From: Sulfurimonas sp.
GTDB taxonomy: Bacteria; Campylobacterota; Campylobacteria; Campylobacterales; Sulfurimonadaceae
NCBI GenBank assembly: GCA_021648285.1
Contig: JAKITC010000002.1
Location: 46,251 to 110,250 of the forward strand
DNA length: 64,000 nucleotides
Direction: 5' to 3'
Both the position numbers and the translations under genes were made by a program. The first letter of the stretch is position 1. Each line of letters begins with the position of its first letter. The notes beneath the pieces were generated by a model, which ran no database searches, was not told the DNA's origin, and saw nothing but the letters and a program-made list of their open reading frames with translations. This document shows, piece by piece, positions 1 to 9,453 of this stretch.

Positions 1-1659
1 AGGCTGACTAATAACCGCAGATTCAGCAACAAAGTCTGCATTACCAATACTCGCTTCAACTTCGGCAGACCCAATACGATGCCCAGATACGTTCATAACA
101 TCATCAGTACGGCCGGTAATTGTGATGTAACCCTTTTCATCAACCATAGCGCCATCACCTGAGAAGTAAACGGGCTTGCCATCTTTTTTACAATCACCAA
201 AATATGATTTTTTAAATCTCTCTGGGTCTCCCCAAACGCCTCTTATCATAGATGGCCAAGGACGAGTGATACATAGTAGCCCCTTTTCTCCAACCGGCGT
301 AGGAGTACCATCTTCATCTATAACTTCTGCCATAATTCCAGGAATTGGTAGTGTTGCACATCCAGCCTGAATAGGTGTAGCACCAGGAAGTGGAGATATC
401 ATATGACCACCAGTCTCTGTTTGCCACCATGTATCAACAATAGGACAAGTCCCACCACCTATCTTGTTATGGTACCAATCCCACGCCTCAGGGTTAATTG
501 GTTCACCAACTGTACCAAGAATTCTAAGACTTGATAAGTCATATTTCTTAGGTTCGTCATCACCAATTTTATGTAGCATGCGAATAGCAGTTGGAGCTGT
601 ATAAAATTGAGTAATCTTATGGTCTTGAATCATTTTCCACCAACGTCCTGCATCTGGGAAAAGTGGAATACCTTCATACATTACAGTTGTAGCTCCAGCT
701 GCAAGTGGACCATATACTATATATGTATGACCTGTAATCCAACCAACATCAGCTGTACACCAATATATATCTGCAGGTTTAATATCAAACACCCACTCCA
801 TAGTCATTTGAGCCCAAAGGATGTAGCCTGCTGTATTATGTTGTACGCCTTTTGGTTTACCTGTACTTCCAGAAGTGTAAAGTAAGAAAAGTGGGTCTTC
901 ACTTTGCATAACTTCAGCTTCGTTGTCTTCACTCATTGAATCGATTAAGTCATTGTAAATCTCATCACGGCCATCTACTAGAGTCATCTCTTGATTGTTT
1001 CTTTTAACTATTAAAACTTTTTCAATTGAATCACACCCACCTTTAGCAAGTGCTTCATCAACAGCAGGTTTTAACATATATGGTTTACCTTTACGGTAAG
1101 CACCATCTGCCGTAATTACAAGTTTCGCCTTAGCATTCATTATACGATCGCGAATTGCATCTGAAGAGAAACCGCCAAATACTATGGAGTGAATAGCCCC
1201 AATTCTAGCACATGCCAGCATCATGTAAGCAGCTTCTGGAATCATAGGCATATAGATAACAACGCGGTCACCTTTAGTAATCCCATAACGGTTTTTAAGC
1301 AGATTTGCTGTTTTGTTTACACGGCGTGATAACTCATTGTATGTGATTTTTTGAATATCACCCAGTTCACCTTCAAATAAAATAGCAGTCTTTTCACCAT
1401 TTTTTTCTAAATGACGGTCAATACACTGTTCTGAAACATTTAGCTCTCCACCCTCAAACCATTTTGCAAATGGCATGTTTGAATCATCCAAACCCTTAGT
1501 ATATGGCTTTTTCCAAGTGATTTTATCTTTGGCAAAACTATCCCAAAAGCCTTCATAATCATTTTTGGCAAAGTTTTGTAGTTTGTTGTATTCATTCATG
1601 TTTTTTACAGCTGCATTAGCCGAAAGTTCTTTGTTTGGATAAAAAAGTTTATGTTCCAT
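1..1659 (-). CDS. acs: Acetyl-CoA synthetase, 3' end outside window
   Basis: AMP-forming acetate:CoA ligase, which activates acetate to acetyl-CoA in the cytoplasm. The frame is open from the ATG at 1659 to the window edge (553 codons). It starts [12 protein letters not shown] and carries the adenylate-forming P-loop [11 protein letters not shown] at about residues 258-268, followed by [24 protein letters not shown] and YFSGDGA, all typical of Acs. The family is usually about 650 residues, so roughly the last 100, including the acetylatable C-terminal lysine, lie beyond the left edge. The upstream AT-rich region contains a TACAAT -10-like hexamer. Transcribed away from the cold-shock gene behind it. 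Identification is firm; only completeness is unknown. Confidence 0.95.
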   Translation of the reverse strand, partial: MEHKLFYPNKELSANAAVKNMNEYNKLQNFAKNDYEGFWDSFAKDKITWKKPYTKGLDDSNMPFAKWFEGGELNVSEQCIDRHLEKNGEKTAILFEGELGDIQKITYNELSRRVNKTANLLKNRYGITKGDRVVIYMPMIPEAAYMMLACARIGAIHSIVFGGFSSDAIRDRIMNAKAKLVITADGAYRKGKPYMLKPAVDEALAKGGCDSIEKVLIVKRNNQEMTLVDGRDEIYNDLIDSMSEDNEAEVMQSEDPLFLLYTSGSTGKPKGVQHNTAGYILWAQMTMEWVFDIKPADIYWCTADVGWITGHTYIVYGPLAAGATTVMYEGIPLFPDAGRWWKMIQDHKITQFYTAPTAIRMLHKIGDDEPKKYDLSSLRILGTVGEPINPEAWDWYHNKIGGGTCPIVDTWWQTETGGHMISPLPGATPIQAGCATLPIPGIMAEVIDEDGTPTPVGEKGLLCITRPWPSMIRGVWGDPERFKKSYFGDCKKDGKPVYFSGDGAMVDEKGYITITGRTDDVMNVSGHRIGSAEVEASIGNADFVAESAVISQP

Positions 1660-1831
1660 TTTTAGTGGTTCCCTTAGTTATTATATTTTACTTGCGATAA
1701 TTGTAGCATATTTTAATAAGTTGTTTTTTTCAATTATATTTATAAATATAATTTAATATTGATTTTATAAAATTAAATATCTGAGTTTTGTAGATTAGAT
1801 AGAGGAGTTTAGAGCGGTTGCTTGTAAAAGG

Positions 1832-1864
1832 TTACAGGCTATCATAAGTATGAATAGCCTGTAA
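1832..1864 (-). terminator. Rho-independent terminator of the cold-shock gene
   Basis: Perfect 11-bp stem TTACAGGCTAT / ATAGCCTGTAA around an 11-nt loop, starting 9 bases past the stop codon of the cold-shock gene. Read on the minus strand it is followed by a short T-rich stretch (CCTTTTAC). Confidence 0.75.
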
Positions 1865-1872
1865 AGTAAAAC

Positions 1873-2091
1873 CTATAGAGGAGTTACATTCTCAGCTTGA
1901 GGACCTTTTTGACCTTCGCCAATTTCAAAAGTTACCTTTTGACCTTCAGCTAAAGAAACACGTCCTGGACCTGTACTGTTTACTTGACGAAAGTGTACAA
2001 AAATGTCACTTTGTCCATTGTCTTGTTGAATAAAACCATAACCTTTTTCTTCATTGAACCATTTAACTGATCCGTCTAGCAATTCTGCCAT
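1873..2091 (-). CDS. Cold-shock domain protein (CspA family)
   Basis: Small single-stranded nucleic-acid-binding OB-fold protein of 72 residues that acts as an RNA chaperone. RNP1 is seen as KGYGFIQ (residues 16-22) and RNP2 as DIFVHF (29-34), with the usual start [14 protein letters not shown] Shine-Dalgarno AGAGG lies 7 bases before the ATG. The gene is monocistronic with its own terminator. About 170 bases of AT-rich sequence precede it, long enough for a structured leader as in many cold-shock mRNAs, but no specific element was recognised. Slightly longer than the 67-70 residues usual for the family. Confidence 0.95.
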   Translation of the reverse strand: MAELLDGSVKWFNEEKGYGFIQQDNGQSDIFVHFRQVNSTGPGRVSLAEGQKVTFEIGEGQKGPQAENVTPL

Positions 2092-2251
2092 GTTGTACCT
2101 CTTTGGTAAAAATTCACTTCAAAAGAAGTGGAGTCTAAATATGGATAGAGTCTTTTGTCTAGGCAGAAAATACTTAGATGAACTCACACGCAAATCTTTC
2201 ATCGCGAATATTATAACGGAACTTTTTAAAATTATGAAATAAATTTAAAAA

Positions 2252-2280
2252 TTTAATAAAATTTAATGATATGCCGATAT
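2252..2280 (+). promoter_or_regulatory. Possible sigma-28 (FliA) promoter
   Basis: TTTAAT at 2252-2257, a 15-base gap, then GCCGATAT at 2273-2280. The -10 element resembles the FliA consensus GCCGATAA and the CGATWT form described for Campylobacter. It lies 35 bases before the ATG of the 180-residue gene. The -35 match is weak. Confidence 0.4.
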
Positions 2281-2315
2281 GCATTCAGCAATCTAAACAT
2301 TAAAAAGGATTTACA

Positions 2316-2858
2316 ATGCAAATATCATCAAGTGCGAGTGCTTTAAATAATGCAAAACATACATCGGCTATAAAACCTCTTTTTACTGAAAAACTTTCTA
2401 AGGATGAAGTAGCGGAGATAAGAGCTGAACTTAAACAAAATTCTCAAATTATTTCTTTTAATTCTGCATCTGTTCAAGGTCAACTAAACGGTAATAAGGA
2501 TAGTTTTAAGCAGGATTATCAAGATTTTCAAACATTTTTAAGCGATGTAGGCTATAGTGGAAAACCAATTGCTGAATTATCCCAAGAAGAAGCTACAGAG
2601 CTGGTAAGCGAAGATGGTGTATTTGGAATATCACAAACTTCTGAGCGAATTGCAAACTTTGTTATCAATGGAGCTGGTGGTGATGAAAGTATGATGCGTG
2701 CCGGTCGCGAAGGTATGATTGCCGGTTTTAAAGAAGCTGAAGCTATGTGGGGTGGAAAACTTCCAGATATTTCTCAAGAGACTATGGCAAAATCTATAGA
2801 GCTAGTGGATAAAGCTATGTATGATTTAGGTTTTTCTATTATAAATAAGGAAGCTTAA
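2316..2858 (+). CDS. Conserved hypothetical protein, possibly flagellum-co-regulated
   Basis: A 180-residue soluble protein I cannot assign to a function. It begins MQISSSASALNNAKHTSAIK, has no signal peptide or membrane segment, and has a Gly-rich centre (INGAGGDESMMRAGREGMIAGFKEAEAMWGG, residues about 118-148) before a helical end. A clear Shine-Dalgarno AAAAAGGA precedes the ATG. The Ser/Asn-rich, signal-less N-terminus and the FliA-like promoter would fit a flagellum-secreted or flagellum-co-regulated protein, which is inference only. The converging neighbour is a SprA-type putative metalloprotease. I recall similar Campylobacterota proteins carrying doubtful database names, so I assign none. 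Confidence 0.7.
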   Translation: MQISSSASALNNAKHTSAIKPLFTEKLSKDEVAEIRAELKQNSQIISFNSASVQGQLNGNKDSFKQDYQDFQTFLSDVGYSGKPIAELSQEEATELVSEDGVFGISQTSERIANFVINGAGGDESMMRAGREGMIAGFKEAEAMWGGKLPDISQETMAKSIELVDKAMYDLGFSIINKEA

Positions 2859-2861
2859 TTG

Positions 2862-3488
2862 TTAAGTGGGAATATCAATCCCGTTTGATTCTTTGTCATT
2901 GGTACTGATTTGTGCTTCATTTTTATAGGTTTCTTTTCCCAATATCTCCTCTTGCAGCTCTTTAGCTTTTTGTTGTTCGGCTTTCATCATCATAACCATT
3001 GCGCTTGATGCAACTGAAAAATCCTGCCCGCTTGGATCAGACGGTGCCATAGCAGCGGCTATAGCTTGTCTAGCGTTTCTTATACTCTCTTGGGGTGTAG
3101 AACCAGTTGGAATGGAGATAGAGACTTCTCCTCCAATAGCATACATTCTTCTATCCGGACCTTGTTGGTAAGTAAATGATGCTCCGCCAGTCATTCCGCC
3201 TCCGGCACCTTGATGAGCAGCTTCATGACCTCTAACTTCTGTATCTCTTGATTGAAGATCCTGAACTAATTGTTTTTCTTCTTGAGAAAGTTCGTCTGTA
3301 GATTTTGATTTTTCAGTTTTTTTGGACTCTTCCTTATCTATATTGTCTTGAAGTTTCTCAGAGTCTGATTTTTCAACTTTATAGGAGGAATCCTCTTCAA
3401 ATACGATAGCCTCTTTTTCATTCAGCTTTATTGAGTAACTTGTGCCGATACTTTGTAAAGCATTAAATCCAATTTCCATAATGTTCAT
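2862..3488 (-). CDS. SprA-type putative metalloprotease (CJM1_0395 family)
   Basis: 208 residues. After a charged, low-complexity segment rich in Lys, Glu and Ser (about 30-78) comes a conserved C-terminal domain starting EVRGHEAAHQGAGGGMTGGASF. HEAAH at residues 88-92 fits the HExxH zinc-protease signature, and the following glycine-rich and GGEVSISIPTGSTP blocks are characteristic of the SprA-related family found across Campylobacterota. No signal peptide or membrane segment is seen. Substrate and role are not established; calling it a protease rests on the motif alone. Converges on the 180-residue gene with three bases between their stops. Confidence 0.8.
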   Translation of the reverse strand: MNIMEIGFNALQSIGTSYSIKLNEKEAIVFEEDSSYKVEKSDSEKLQDNIDKEESKKTEKSKSTDELSQEEKQLVQDLQSRDTEVRGHEAAHQGAGGGMTGGASFTYQQGPDRRMYAIGGEVSISIPTGSTPQESIRNARQAIAAAMAPSDPSGQDFSVASSAMVMMMKAEQQKAKELQEEILGKETYKNEAQISTNDKESNGIDIPT

Positions 3489-3569
3489 TGTACTACTATG
3501 ATTTTTAATAATTGCTTTTAAAAATGATGTAATAATCTGCTATTATTTCATAATATAAAGGTTTACAAA

Positions 3570-3773
3570 ATGAAATATGAATTACAAGATGAGTATATAG
3601 AGCTTTTTAAGCTTCTAAAAGTTTTAGATTTAGTTGACAGCGGGGCTCAAGCTAAAATAATTGTGGCAGATGGTTATGTAAAAAGAAATGGTGAAGTTGA
3701 AACCAGAAAAAGAGCAAAAATCCGTAGTGGAGAGACTATAGAAGTTGCTGATGTTATTATTGAGGTTGAGTAA
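3570..3773 (+). CDS. S4-domain RNA-binding protein (YbcJ-like)
   Basis: 67 residues, almost entirely one S4 domain: YIELFKLLKVLDLVDSGAQAK, then VADGYVKRNGEVETRKRAKI with the basic surface expected to bind RNA. Matches the short stand-alone S4 proteins of the YbcJ type, whose exact target (rRNA or tRNA) is not well defined. The end IRSGETIEVADVIIEVE is typical of the fold. Its stop lies four bases from the stop of the convergent DUF445 gene. Confidence 0.85.
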   Translation: MKYELQDEYIELFKLLKVLDLVDSGAQAKIIVADGYVKRNGEVETRKRAKIRSGETIEVADVIIEVE

Positions 3774-3777
3774 GCTT

Positions 3778-4482
3778 TTATAAAATAAAAGAGCTAATAA
3801 GCCCTATTAAACCACCAAAAACACCACCCCAGACAACAAGCCAAGAGAGATGCTCTTTTATTAGCTTTTGAACTATCTCTTTAACCATAAGTGGAGTAAG
3901 CTCATTTAATCTTGCATCTATAACTTCTTCAATAGAGTTAATCATGTCAGAACTTAGAGATGAACTTTGCATGTGGTTTTGCAAAGTATTGTTAAAAGCT
4001 TCACTCTCAACTATTTTTATAACAGCACTTTTCATCTTTAGAGAAAATGGTTCACGAAGACCTTCTAGTGCGCTCTCTCCACCAAACATTCCAAGCATGC
4101 CGCCAAAAGATGACTCCATAACAGTTTTGCTAAGAGCATCAAATGCCGGTGAAAAGTCAGTATCTTCTATAATAGGTGCTAAATCTATATTTTTTTCTTC
4201 TGTTTGAAAGAAGTTGTCCAGTTGATCTTTTGTAAAAAATTGACTCATCATAAGATTTTTTATTGACTCTTTAAAAGCTTCAAATCTTGCAGGAATTACT
4301 CCCGAACCATAAAGAAAAGGAACCTTTTCAAATAACATGTGAATTGCAAGCTGATTTGTTAAAGCACCTGAAAGTGCAAAAAGGCCAGTGTATAGAAGAA
4401 GTGAACTAAATTCGTCTGTAATAAAAAATGATAAACCAATAAGTGCAACTGCAATAAAATTTGTGATTAAACTTTTGTTCAA
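3778..4482 (-). CDS. DUF445 family membrane protein
   Basis: 234 residues with hydrophobic segments at the N-terminus (about 7-24 and 28-44) and at the extreme C-terminus (VVWGGVFGGLIGLISSFIL). The signature is TNQLAIHMLFEKVPFLYGSGVIPARFEAFKESI, the DUF445 core. The middle is an amphipathic helical region. Start is TTG at 4482 with GGAAT upstream. Family function is unknown; some members are linked to envelope integrity. Flanked by convergent and divergent single genes rather than an operon. Confidence 0.85.
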   Translation of the reverse strand: MNKSLITNFIAVALIGLSFFITDEFSSLLLYTGLFALSGALTNQLAIHMLFEKVPFLYGSGVIPARFEAFKESIKNLMMSQFFTKDQLDNFFQTEEKNIDLAPIIEDTDFSPAFDALSKTVMESSFGGMLGMFGGESALEGLREPFSLKMKSAVIKIVESEAFNNTLQNHMQSSSLSSDMINSIEEVIDARLNELTPLMVKEIVQKLIKEHLSWLVVWGGVFGGLIGLISSFIL

Positions 4483-4560
4483 ATTATTCCTTTTAAAATC
4501 GAAAGTATACTCAAAGATTGGTATAATAATAAAAATTATAAAACAAAAGAGAAATTTTCA

Positions 4561-5034
4561 ATGAATAAAGAGAGTTATGCACTATTTAAAAGTGCGGATA
4601 TCGAAGATATTTTATCTGTATTAGAAAGTGAATTAAAAACAAGAAATGAATCTCCTTTTTGGGCTGATAAAGTTTTGCCATTTAGTGAAGCAATACTAAG
4701 TATATTAATTCCTTTAAGAGAAGTCGGAATGCTATTTAATCCTGAAGGTAAAGCAGTGGATGAACTTACTCCTGAGCTGTTTTTAGAGTGGAATAATTTT
4801 GTAAGCTTAAAAACTTTGGCATTTACAATTCAAAAATCAAACGAAGCAGGGGAGATGCTTCGAACTAAGCTGGATAGTTCTACATGTAAAGAATACAAAA
4901 ATATAGACTTAAAGATTTTAGGTGACTATTTAGCACGTTATACAGTAAATCTTGAAGGTGAAAATCTGGATTTTCCTATTGCTCACTACAATTTACACCA
5001 GGGTGTGAGTAACGTGATTAAATCTCTTCTGTAG
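4561..5034 (+). CDS. Hypothetical protein upstream of RND transporter
   Basis: 157 residues, soluble, mostly helical, rich in Leu and Glu; no signal peptide, cysteine motif or membrane segment. I do not recognise the family. The frame is well supported by codon use and by its tight spacing: 12 bases separate its stop from the ATG of the RND transporter, so the two are probably co-transcribed. Segment FWADKVLPFSEAILSILIPLRE suggests a packed helical bundle. Function unknown. Confidence 0.7.
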   Translation: MNKESYALFKSADIEDILSVLESELKTRNESPFWADKVLPFSEAILSILIPLREVGMLFNPEGKAVDELTPELFLEWNNFVSLKTLAFTIQKSNEAGEMLRTKLDSSTCKEYKNIDLKILGDYLARYTVNLEGENLDFPIAHYNLHQGVSNVIKSLL

Positions 5035-5046
5035 GTTCTTAAATCA

Positions 5047-8000
5047 ATGATTAAGTTTATAGAATATTTTATAAAAAATACAAGACTTAACTACATGTTG
5101 TTAATTTTTTTGGCTTATATGGGTTATAACGCGTATTCAAATATTCCTAAAGAGATTTTCCCGGATGTAGAACTTGATAAGATAAGTGTTCTCGGTGCAT
5201 ATAGCGGTACTAGTGCTTCTGTTATGGATAAGATGGCGGTTCGTGATATTGAGGATGAACTCAGTAATATTAATGGCATAGATAAAACAGAGACTACTAT
5301 CACCCCTGGTGCATTTGCAATAATTCTTACATTGAATAAGAGTGTAAATAAGATAAATACTCTCTCTCGTGTTAAAGATTCTATAGCAACAACCAGACAA
5401 AATTTGCCATCAGATATGAATGAGCCAATTGCCAAACTTTTAGATAAAAGCAGACCGCTTATAAAACTATCTCTATCTTCAGAGAAACTATCACGTGGCG
5501 AACTTACAGTTATTGCTAAAGATGTAAAATCAAAACTTTCAAAATTAAAAAATATAAGTGAAATACTGATTCGTGGAGATTCACAAGAAGAGGTCTCTAT
5601 TAGGATAGACTCAGAAGCTATTTTAGCTTATAACTTAGAACATTCTGCTATTCAAAAAGCAATTTCTAACCTTTCATATATATTTCCTATTGGTGATATA
5701 GAACAGCGTGGAAGTTTTGTATATATATCTACTGTAAATGGTAAATCAAGTGCTGGGGAGTGGGAAGATAGTATTTTAAATATTGACGGCAGATATATAA
5801 AACTTGGTGATATAGCAAAGGTCAAAGTTGAGTATCCTCAAACAGATACACTCGCAACGTTTAACAACAACCCAACAATAACTCTCAAAATTTCTAAAGG
5901 TGATAGAGGGAACTCTATACTTCTTTCTAAACAACTAAGAAACTATACAAAGAAGATAGAAAAAAATTATGATGGAGTTGAGTTTCATTTCTACCAAGAT
6001 ACATCAAAGCCTGTAGAAAATAGATTAAATACTATTATCTCAAATTTGATGTTGGGATTGATCTTAGTTTTTTTATCAATGTATGTCTTGATAAATCTGC
6101 GAATTGCTTTAATTGTAGCATTTGGTATCCCTGTTTCATTTATTATTGGCTTGTTGTTTATCTATCATATGGGTTACTCAATAAATATTGTTTCACTGCT
6201 TGGAGCTTTAATTGTAATAGGTATAGTCGTTGATGATGCCATCGTCGTTGGTGAAAATATTCAAAGGTATATAGATGAAGGTATGGATAATCACGAGGCT
6301 GCAATAACGGGTCTTAAAGAGATGATGTTACCTGTTACACTGGCAACTGTTTCAACAATTGTTGCTTTTTTACCAATCTTTATGATGCATGGAGAGATTT
6401 CTCTGTTTATAATCTTGATCCCAATTACTGTTGTTATGATTCTTATCGGTTCACTTTTAGAGAGTTTTTTGTTTTTACCACTTCATGCGAAAGAGTTTTT
6501 ACGAAAAAGTAATAATTTTATAGATTGGAAACCATTTCAGCAGCTTTATGGGAAAACTCTCTCTTTTTTAATCAAATATAAAAAGACATTTGTATTGATG
6601 TTTTTGATCCTTATCCCAATCGCCACAGTAATAACTGCAAAATCTATGAAGTTTCAGTTTTTCCCAAATTTTGATGGTAACTATATTTATATTTCCGGTA
6701 AACTTGATATAAATACTCCTCTTGAAGATACATATAACGTATCAAGAGAAATAGAAGCAGATATGATGAAATATTCTAAGGAGTTTTCTCTAAAATCAAT
6801 ATCTTCTGTTGTTGGATACAGAAGAAGTCTATCTGGTGAGACGCAGAGAAATAACAGTGTATTTATGATTACTATGGAACTTTATGACCGGAAAGATACA
6901 AATTGGATAAACAAGTATGTAAATCCGCTACTAAACTTTAGTTTTGATTTTAACAACCCCGAAAAAATACGTCTAAAACAGACCTTTGAACTTTCTCCTC
7001 GTGTAAAAGAGATAATTAATCCATATAAAGAAAAATACTCTATGGTTGAACTTGGTGTCATGGAAGATAAACCTGGTCTTATTCGCAGCGATATACAGAT
7101 AAATCTTTCAGGAAGTAATGATGAAGCACTACAAGATGGTATAAAAAAATTAGAAAATGAATTGTCAAAAATTGATGGAATTAAAAATTATAGCGATAAT
7201 ATAAAATATGGGAAGATGGAATATAAACTTAAAATAAACTCTTATGGAGAGAGTTTAGGACTAAGTGAGGCTTCTATAGCAAAGATATTGAGCTCTTATT
7301 TTTTAGAAAAGAGACAAGGTACTACTTTTAATGATAGAGGTGTTATGGAGATAAAGACAGAAGATAGCGACAAAGACAATACTCAAACACTGCTAGATTT
7401 TAATATAGAAGTTGGTGATGGAAGATATGTAAAACTAACGGATATTGCAGAGATAATAGAGATACGGGATTATGAGAAGATAAACAAATTAAATGGGAAT
7501 ATAGTAAAAATAGTTTATGCAAATGTAGATAAGAGACATATTACTCCGCAAGAAGCTTTAAATATACTACAGCCGACTATAGATGAAATATCAGCTTCAG
7601 GGATAGAAGTTGCACTGCTGGGAGAAAAAGAAAAAAGCAAGCAACTAAAAGGTGATATGAAAAATGCACTTTTTTTAGCGATGGCTCTAATATTTTTAAC
7701 ACTTTTACTCATATTTTCTAAAATAAAATATGTCCTTATGGTTATGAGTGTAATACCACTATCTATTTTAGGGGCATTGATAGGACATAAGATTTTAGGC
7801 ATAAACCTATCGATGCCGTCAGTTATTGGTATTTTGGGGCTTGCAGGTGTTGTAATAAATGATGGAATAATAATGCTAGACTTTTTACATGGCACACATA
7901 AGTCTGGAGATTTTTTTACAAGAGCAAAACTTAGACTTCGTCCAATCGTTATTACATCTATAACAACATTTTTAGGACTTTTTACTTTAATGTTCTATGC

Positions 8001-8148
8001 TACGGGTCAGGCAGTAATTTTACAGCCAATAGCCGTATCTTTAGGTTTTGGCTTGATTTGGGGGACAGTCTTAAATCTGCTCTATTTGCCGACACTGTAT
8101 GCCATGGTAAATGGTATAAAACCCATGGAGAATGCTAAACGAACATAA
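5047..8148 (+). CDS. RND superfamily efflux transporter (AcrB/CzcA-like)
   Basis: Inner-membrane proton-driven exporter of 1033 residues, the normal length. It starts with a membrane helix (YMLLIFLAYMGYNAYSNIPKEIFPDVE), has a large periplasmic loop, then helices 2-6 with the proton-relay signature GIVVDDAIVVGENIQRY at about residues 393-409. A second half repeats the layout and ends with GVVINDGIIMLDFL and further helices. No membrane-fusion protein or outer-membrane channel gene is adjacent, unlike classical operons, so partners must be encoded elsewhere or the pump works in another way. Substrate cannot be told from sequence. Follows the 157-residue hypothetical gene, with a convergent rhodanese gene after it. 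Confidence 0.93.
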   Translation: MIKFIEYFIKNTRLNYMLLIFLAYMGYNAYSNIPKEIFPDVELDKISVLGAYSGTSASVMDKMAVRDIEDELSNINGIDKTETTITPGAFAIILTLNKSVNKINTLSRVKDSIATTRQNLPSDMNEPIAKLLDKSRPLIKLSLSSEKLSRGELTVIAKDVKSKLSKLKNISEILIRGDSQEEVSIRIDSEAILAYNLEHSAIQKAISNLSYIFPIGDIEQRGSFVYISTVNGKSSAGEWEDSILNIDGRYIKLGDIAKVKVEYPQTDTLATFNNNPTITLKISKGDRGNSILLSKQLRNYTKKIEKNYDGVEFHFYQDTSKPVENRLNTIISNLMLGLILVFLSMYVLINLRIALIVAFGIPVSFIIGLLFIYHMGYSINIVSLLGALIVIGIVVDDAIVVGENIQRYIDEGMDNHEAAITGLKEMMLPVTLATVSTIVAFLPIFMMHGEISLFIILIPITVVMILIGSLLESFLFLPLHAKEFLRKSNNFIDWKPFQQLYGKTLSFLIKYKKTFVLMFLILIPIATVITAKSMKFQFFPNFDGNYIYISGKLDINTPLEDTYNVSREIEADMMKYSKEFSLKSISSVVGYRRSLSGETQRNNSVFMITMELYDRKDTNWINKYVNPLLNFSFDFNNPEKIRLKQTFELSPRVKEIINPYKEKYSMVELGVMEDKPGLIRSDIQINLSGSNDEALQDGIKKLENELSKIDGIKNYSDNIKYGKMEYKLKINSYGESLGLSEASIAKILSSYFLEKRQGTTFNDRGVMEIKTEDSDKDNTQTLLDFNIEVGDGRYVKLTDIAEIIEIRDYEKINKLNGNIVKIVYANVDKRHITPQEALNILQPTIDEISASGIEVALLGEKEKSKQLKGDMKNALFLAMALIFLTLLLIFSKIKYVLMVMSVIPLSILGALIGHKILGINLSMPSVIGILGLAGVVINDGIIMLDFLHGTHKSGDFFTRAKLRLRPIVITSITTFLGLFTLMFYATGQAVILQPIAVSLGFGLIWGTVLNLLYLPTLYAMVNGIKPMENAKRT

Positions 8149-8156
8149 GGTGTAAT

Positions 8157-8549
8157 CTATTTATAAGGTATGATTGGTAAATGTATAAAGCTCGCATACT
8201 TCATTCCGCTTTTGAGATTTATAACCTTGTACTTTAGCTTTTTTGAAAGAAACTCAGCTAAAATTTTTGTTCTACTTCCAGTTCTGCATATAATTGCGAA
8301 TGGTTTTGTTGTATCGACGACTTTGTTAAGTTTGTCTAAAAATACTTTAAGATCATAATTTCCTTTTTCATCAAAAAGCATAATAGGTATAGCTCTTTTT
8401 AAAAGGCCGGTTTCTTTCCATTCTCCAGGTGTTCTAATGTCAACGATAGGTGTTATTGAATCTATAAGTTTTTGAGAAGCTTCTTCGTTTGTAATTGTTG
8501 CAAAAACAGAAACTGCTAAAATTAAAAATAATATAATAATTTTTTTCAT
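8157..8549 (-). CDS. Periplasmic rhodanese-like domain protein
   Basis: 130 residues with a Sec signal peptide (MKKIIILFLILAVSVFA, cleavage probably after Ala17). One rhodanese domain follows: VDIRTPGEWKETG at 37-48, and the active-site loop ICRTGSRT with the sulfur-carrying Cys88. Rhodaneses transfer sulfane sulfur; in a sulfur-metabolising organism a periplasmic copy may handle sulfur-oxidation intermediates, which is inference. Ends IHLPIIPYK. Its stop lies 8 bases from the stop of the convergent RND gene. Confidence 0.88.
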   Translation of the reverse strand: MKKIIILFLILAVSVFATITNEEASQKLIDSITPIVDIRTPGEWKETGLLKRAIPIMLFDEKGNYDLKVFLDKLNKVVDTTKPFAIICRTGSRTKILAEFLSKKLKYKVINLKSGMKYASFIHLPIIPYK

Positions 8550-8628
8550 ATTGAATCCTACTAGTACTAAATTTATGTATAATTATAACAATAAATAAAT
8601 AATAAACAAATTTAAAAGGACATGTTTA

Positions 8629-8997
8629 ATGGCATCTCAAAAAGCGGTAGATAACGCACAAAGACTACGTTATATAAGGGCATTAGAAAGATTTCATAAT
8701 AGTCTTATATCTTATCTGTTAAATACACCTGAACTCACACATACCGGCTATAATAAAAAAATTACAAATAGTCTTAAAGTCTTACAAAGAGTAGATGAAA
8801 TAGATCTATATAAGGGTGAATTGCAAGATTTGCAAAAGTTAGTTACAAAAATGATAGATTTCAAAGAATCAGACAAAGATATTAATGATATTAAAGAGGA
8901 GCTTCTATACAGCTCAAACCAACTAGATAAAAGTAAAAATGCAAGACGCTATAAAAAAGACAAACACACTCAATCAAAATATGATGATTGGGAGTAA
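8629..8997 (+). CDS. Small charged hypothetical protein
   Basis: 122 residues, highly charged and largely helical, with a strongly basic C-terminal third (SKNARRYKKDKHTQSKYDDWE). No motif, signal or membrane segment that I recognise. Preceded by AAAAGGA and an ATG at 8629, divergent from the rhodanese gene with about 80 AT-rich bases between. Real coding is likely from codon use, but nothing supports a function. Confidence 0.6.
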   Translation: MASQKAVDNAQRLRYIRALERFHNSLISYLLNTPELTHTGYNKKITNSLKVLQRVDEIDLYKGELQDLQKLVTKMIDFKESDKDINDIKEELLYSSNQLDKSKNARRYKKDKHTQSKYDDWE

Positions 8998-9040
8998 AAA
9001 AGTTTTTTATTATGTCATCTGCGTGTTTAGTGTTTCTTCT

Positions 9041-9440
9041 TCAGGCCATTATAGAATTAACTATTTTTGAAGAGTTATCATTTAAATCAATAAGAGTATT
9101 TTCAAATCCATTTATTTTTGGGTTGAACCTTCAACAGTTGTTTTCATATTATCCGCTCATATCTTCTGATGAAATCTGATGTATAAATATACCCTTTGAG
9201 GCATCAGTAATTGTAGTATTTATTCTGCTTGTAATCGATTTTCTTATAATAGTCGCCAAAAATAATATAACGGTGCCGGTAATTATTCCAGCAAAAAGCA
9301 TTAGCCAAAGGTGTCAAACCTTCTTTATAACTTGCATAGATAGTTTCTTTATTGTTTTTAATATAATCAGGATTTAATGATTTCATCATTTTTAGAGTAT
9401 TTTCTATAAATGTTATTGTTGTTGTTTTTGCTTTTTTTAC
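9041..9440 (-). pseudogene. Decayed chemoreceptor / HAMP sensor remnant
   Basis: Three minus-strand pieces join into one broken sensor. Piece one, 9389-9204, reads MMKSLNPDYIKNN...KEGLTPLA, and its frame stays open upstream to about 9440, like the end of a periplasmic sensing domain. One frame over, 9301-9149 reads LFAGIITGTVILFLATII, a membrane helix, followed by RKSITSRINTTITDASKG, a HAMP-like linker, and a stop. In the same frame, after two stops, 9127-9041 reads FNPKINGFENTLIDLNDNSS, coiled-coil-like. The methyl-accepting signalling domain is absent. So this is a truncated, frameshifted remnant of a methyl-accepting chemotaxis protein or a related HAMP sensor. The exact family cannot be fixed. 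Confidence 0.6.
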
Positions 9441-9453
9441 AATAATCTTATTG

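Noticed and set aside
607..885. 92-codon plus-strand frame rich in Cys and Tyr
   Set aside because: Antisense to acs, which is conserved over the whole stretch.
8988..9179. 63-codon plus-strand reading frame after the small charged protein
   Set aside because: It is the antisense of the chemoreceptor remnant and has no ribosome-binding site of its own.
9204..9389. 61-codon minus-strand reading frame as a real gene
   Set aside because: It is the first piece of a frameshifted sensor; the next frame continues with a membrane helix and HAMP-like linker.
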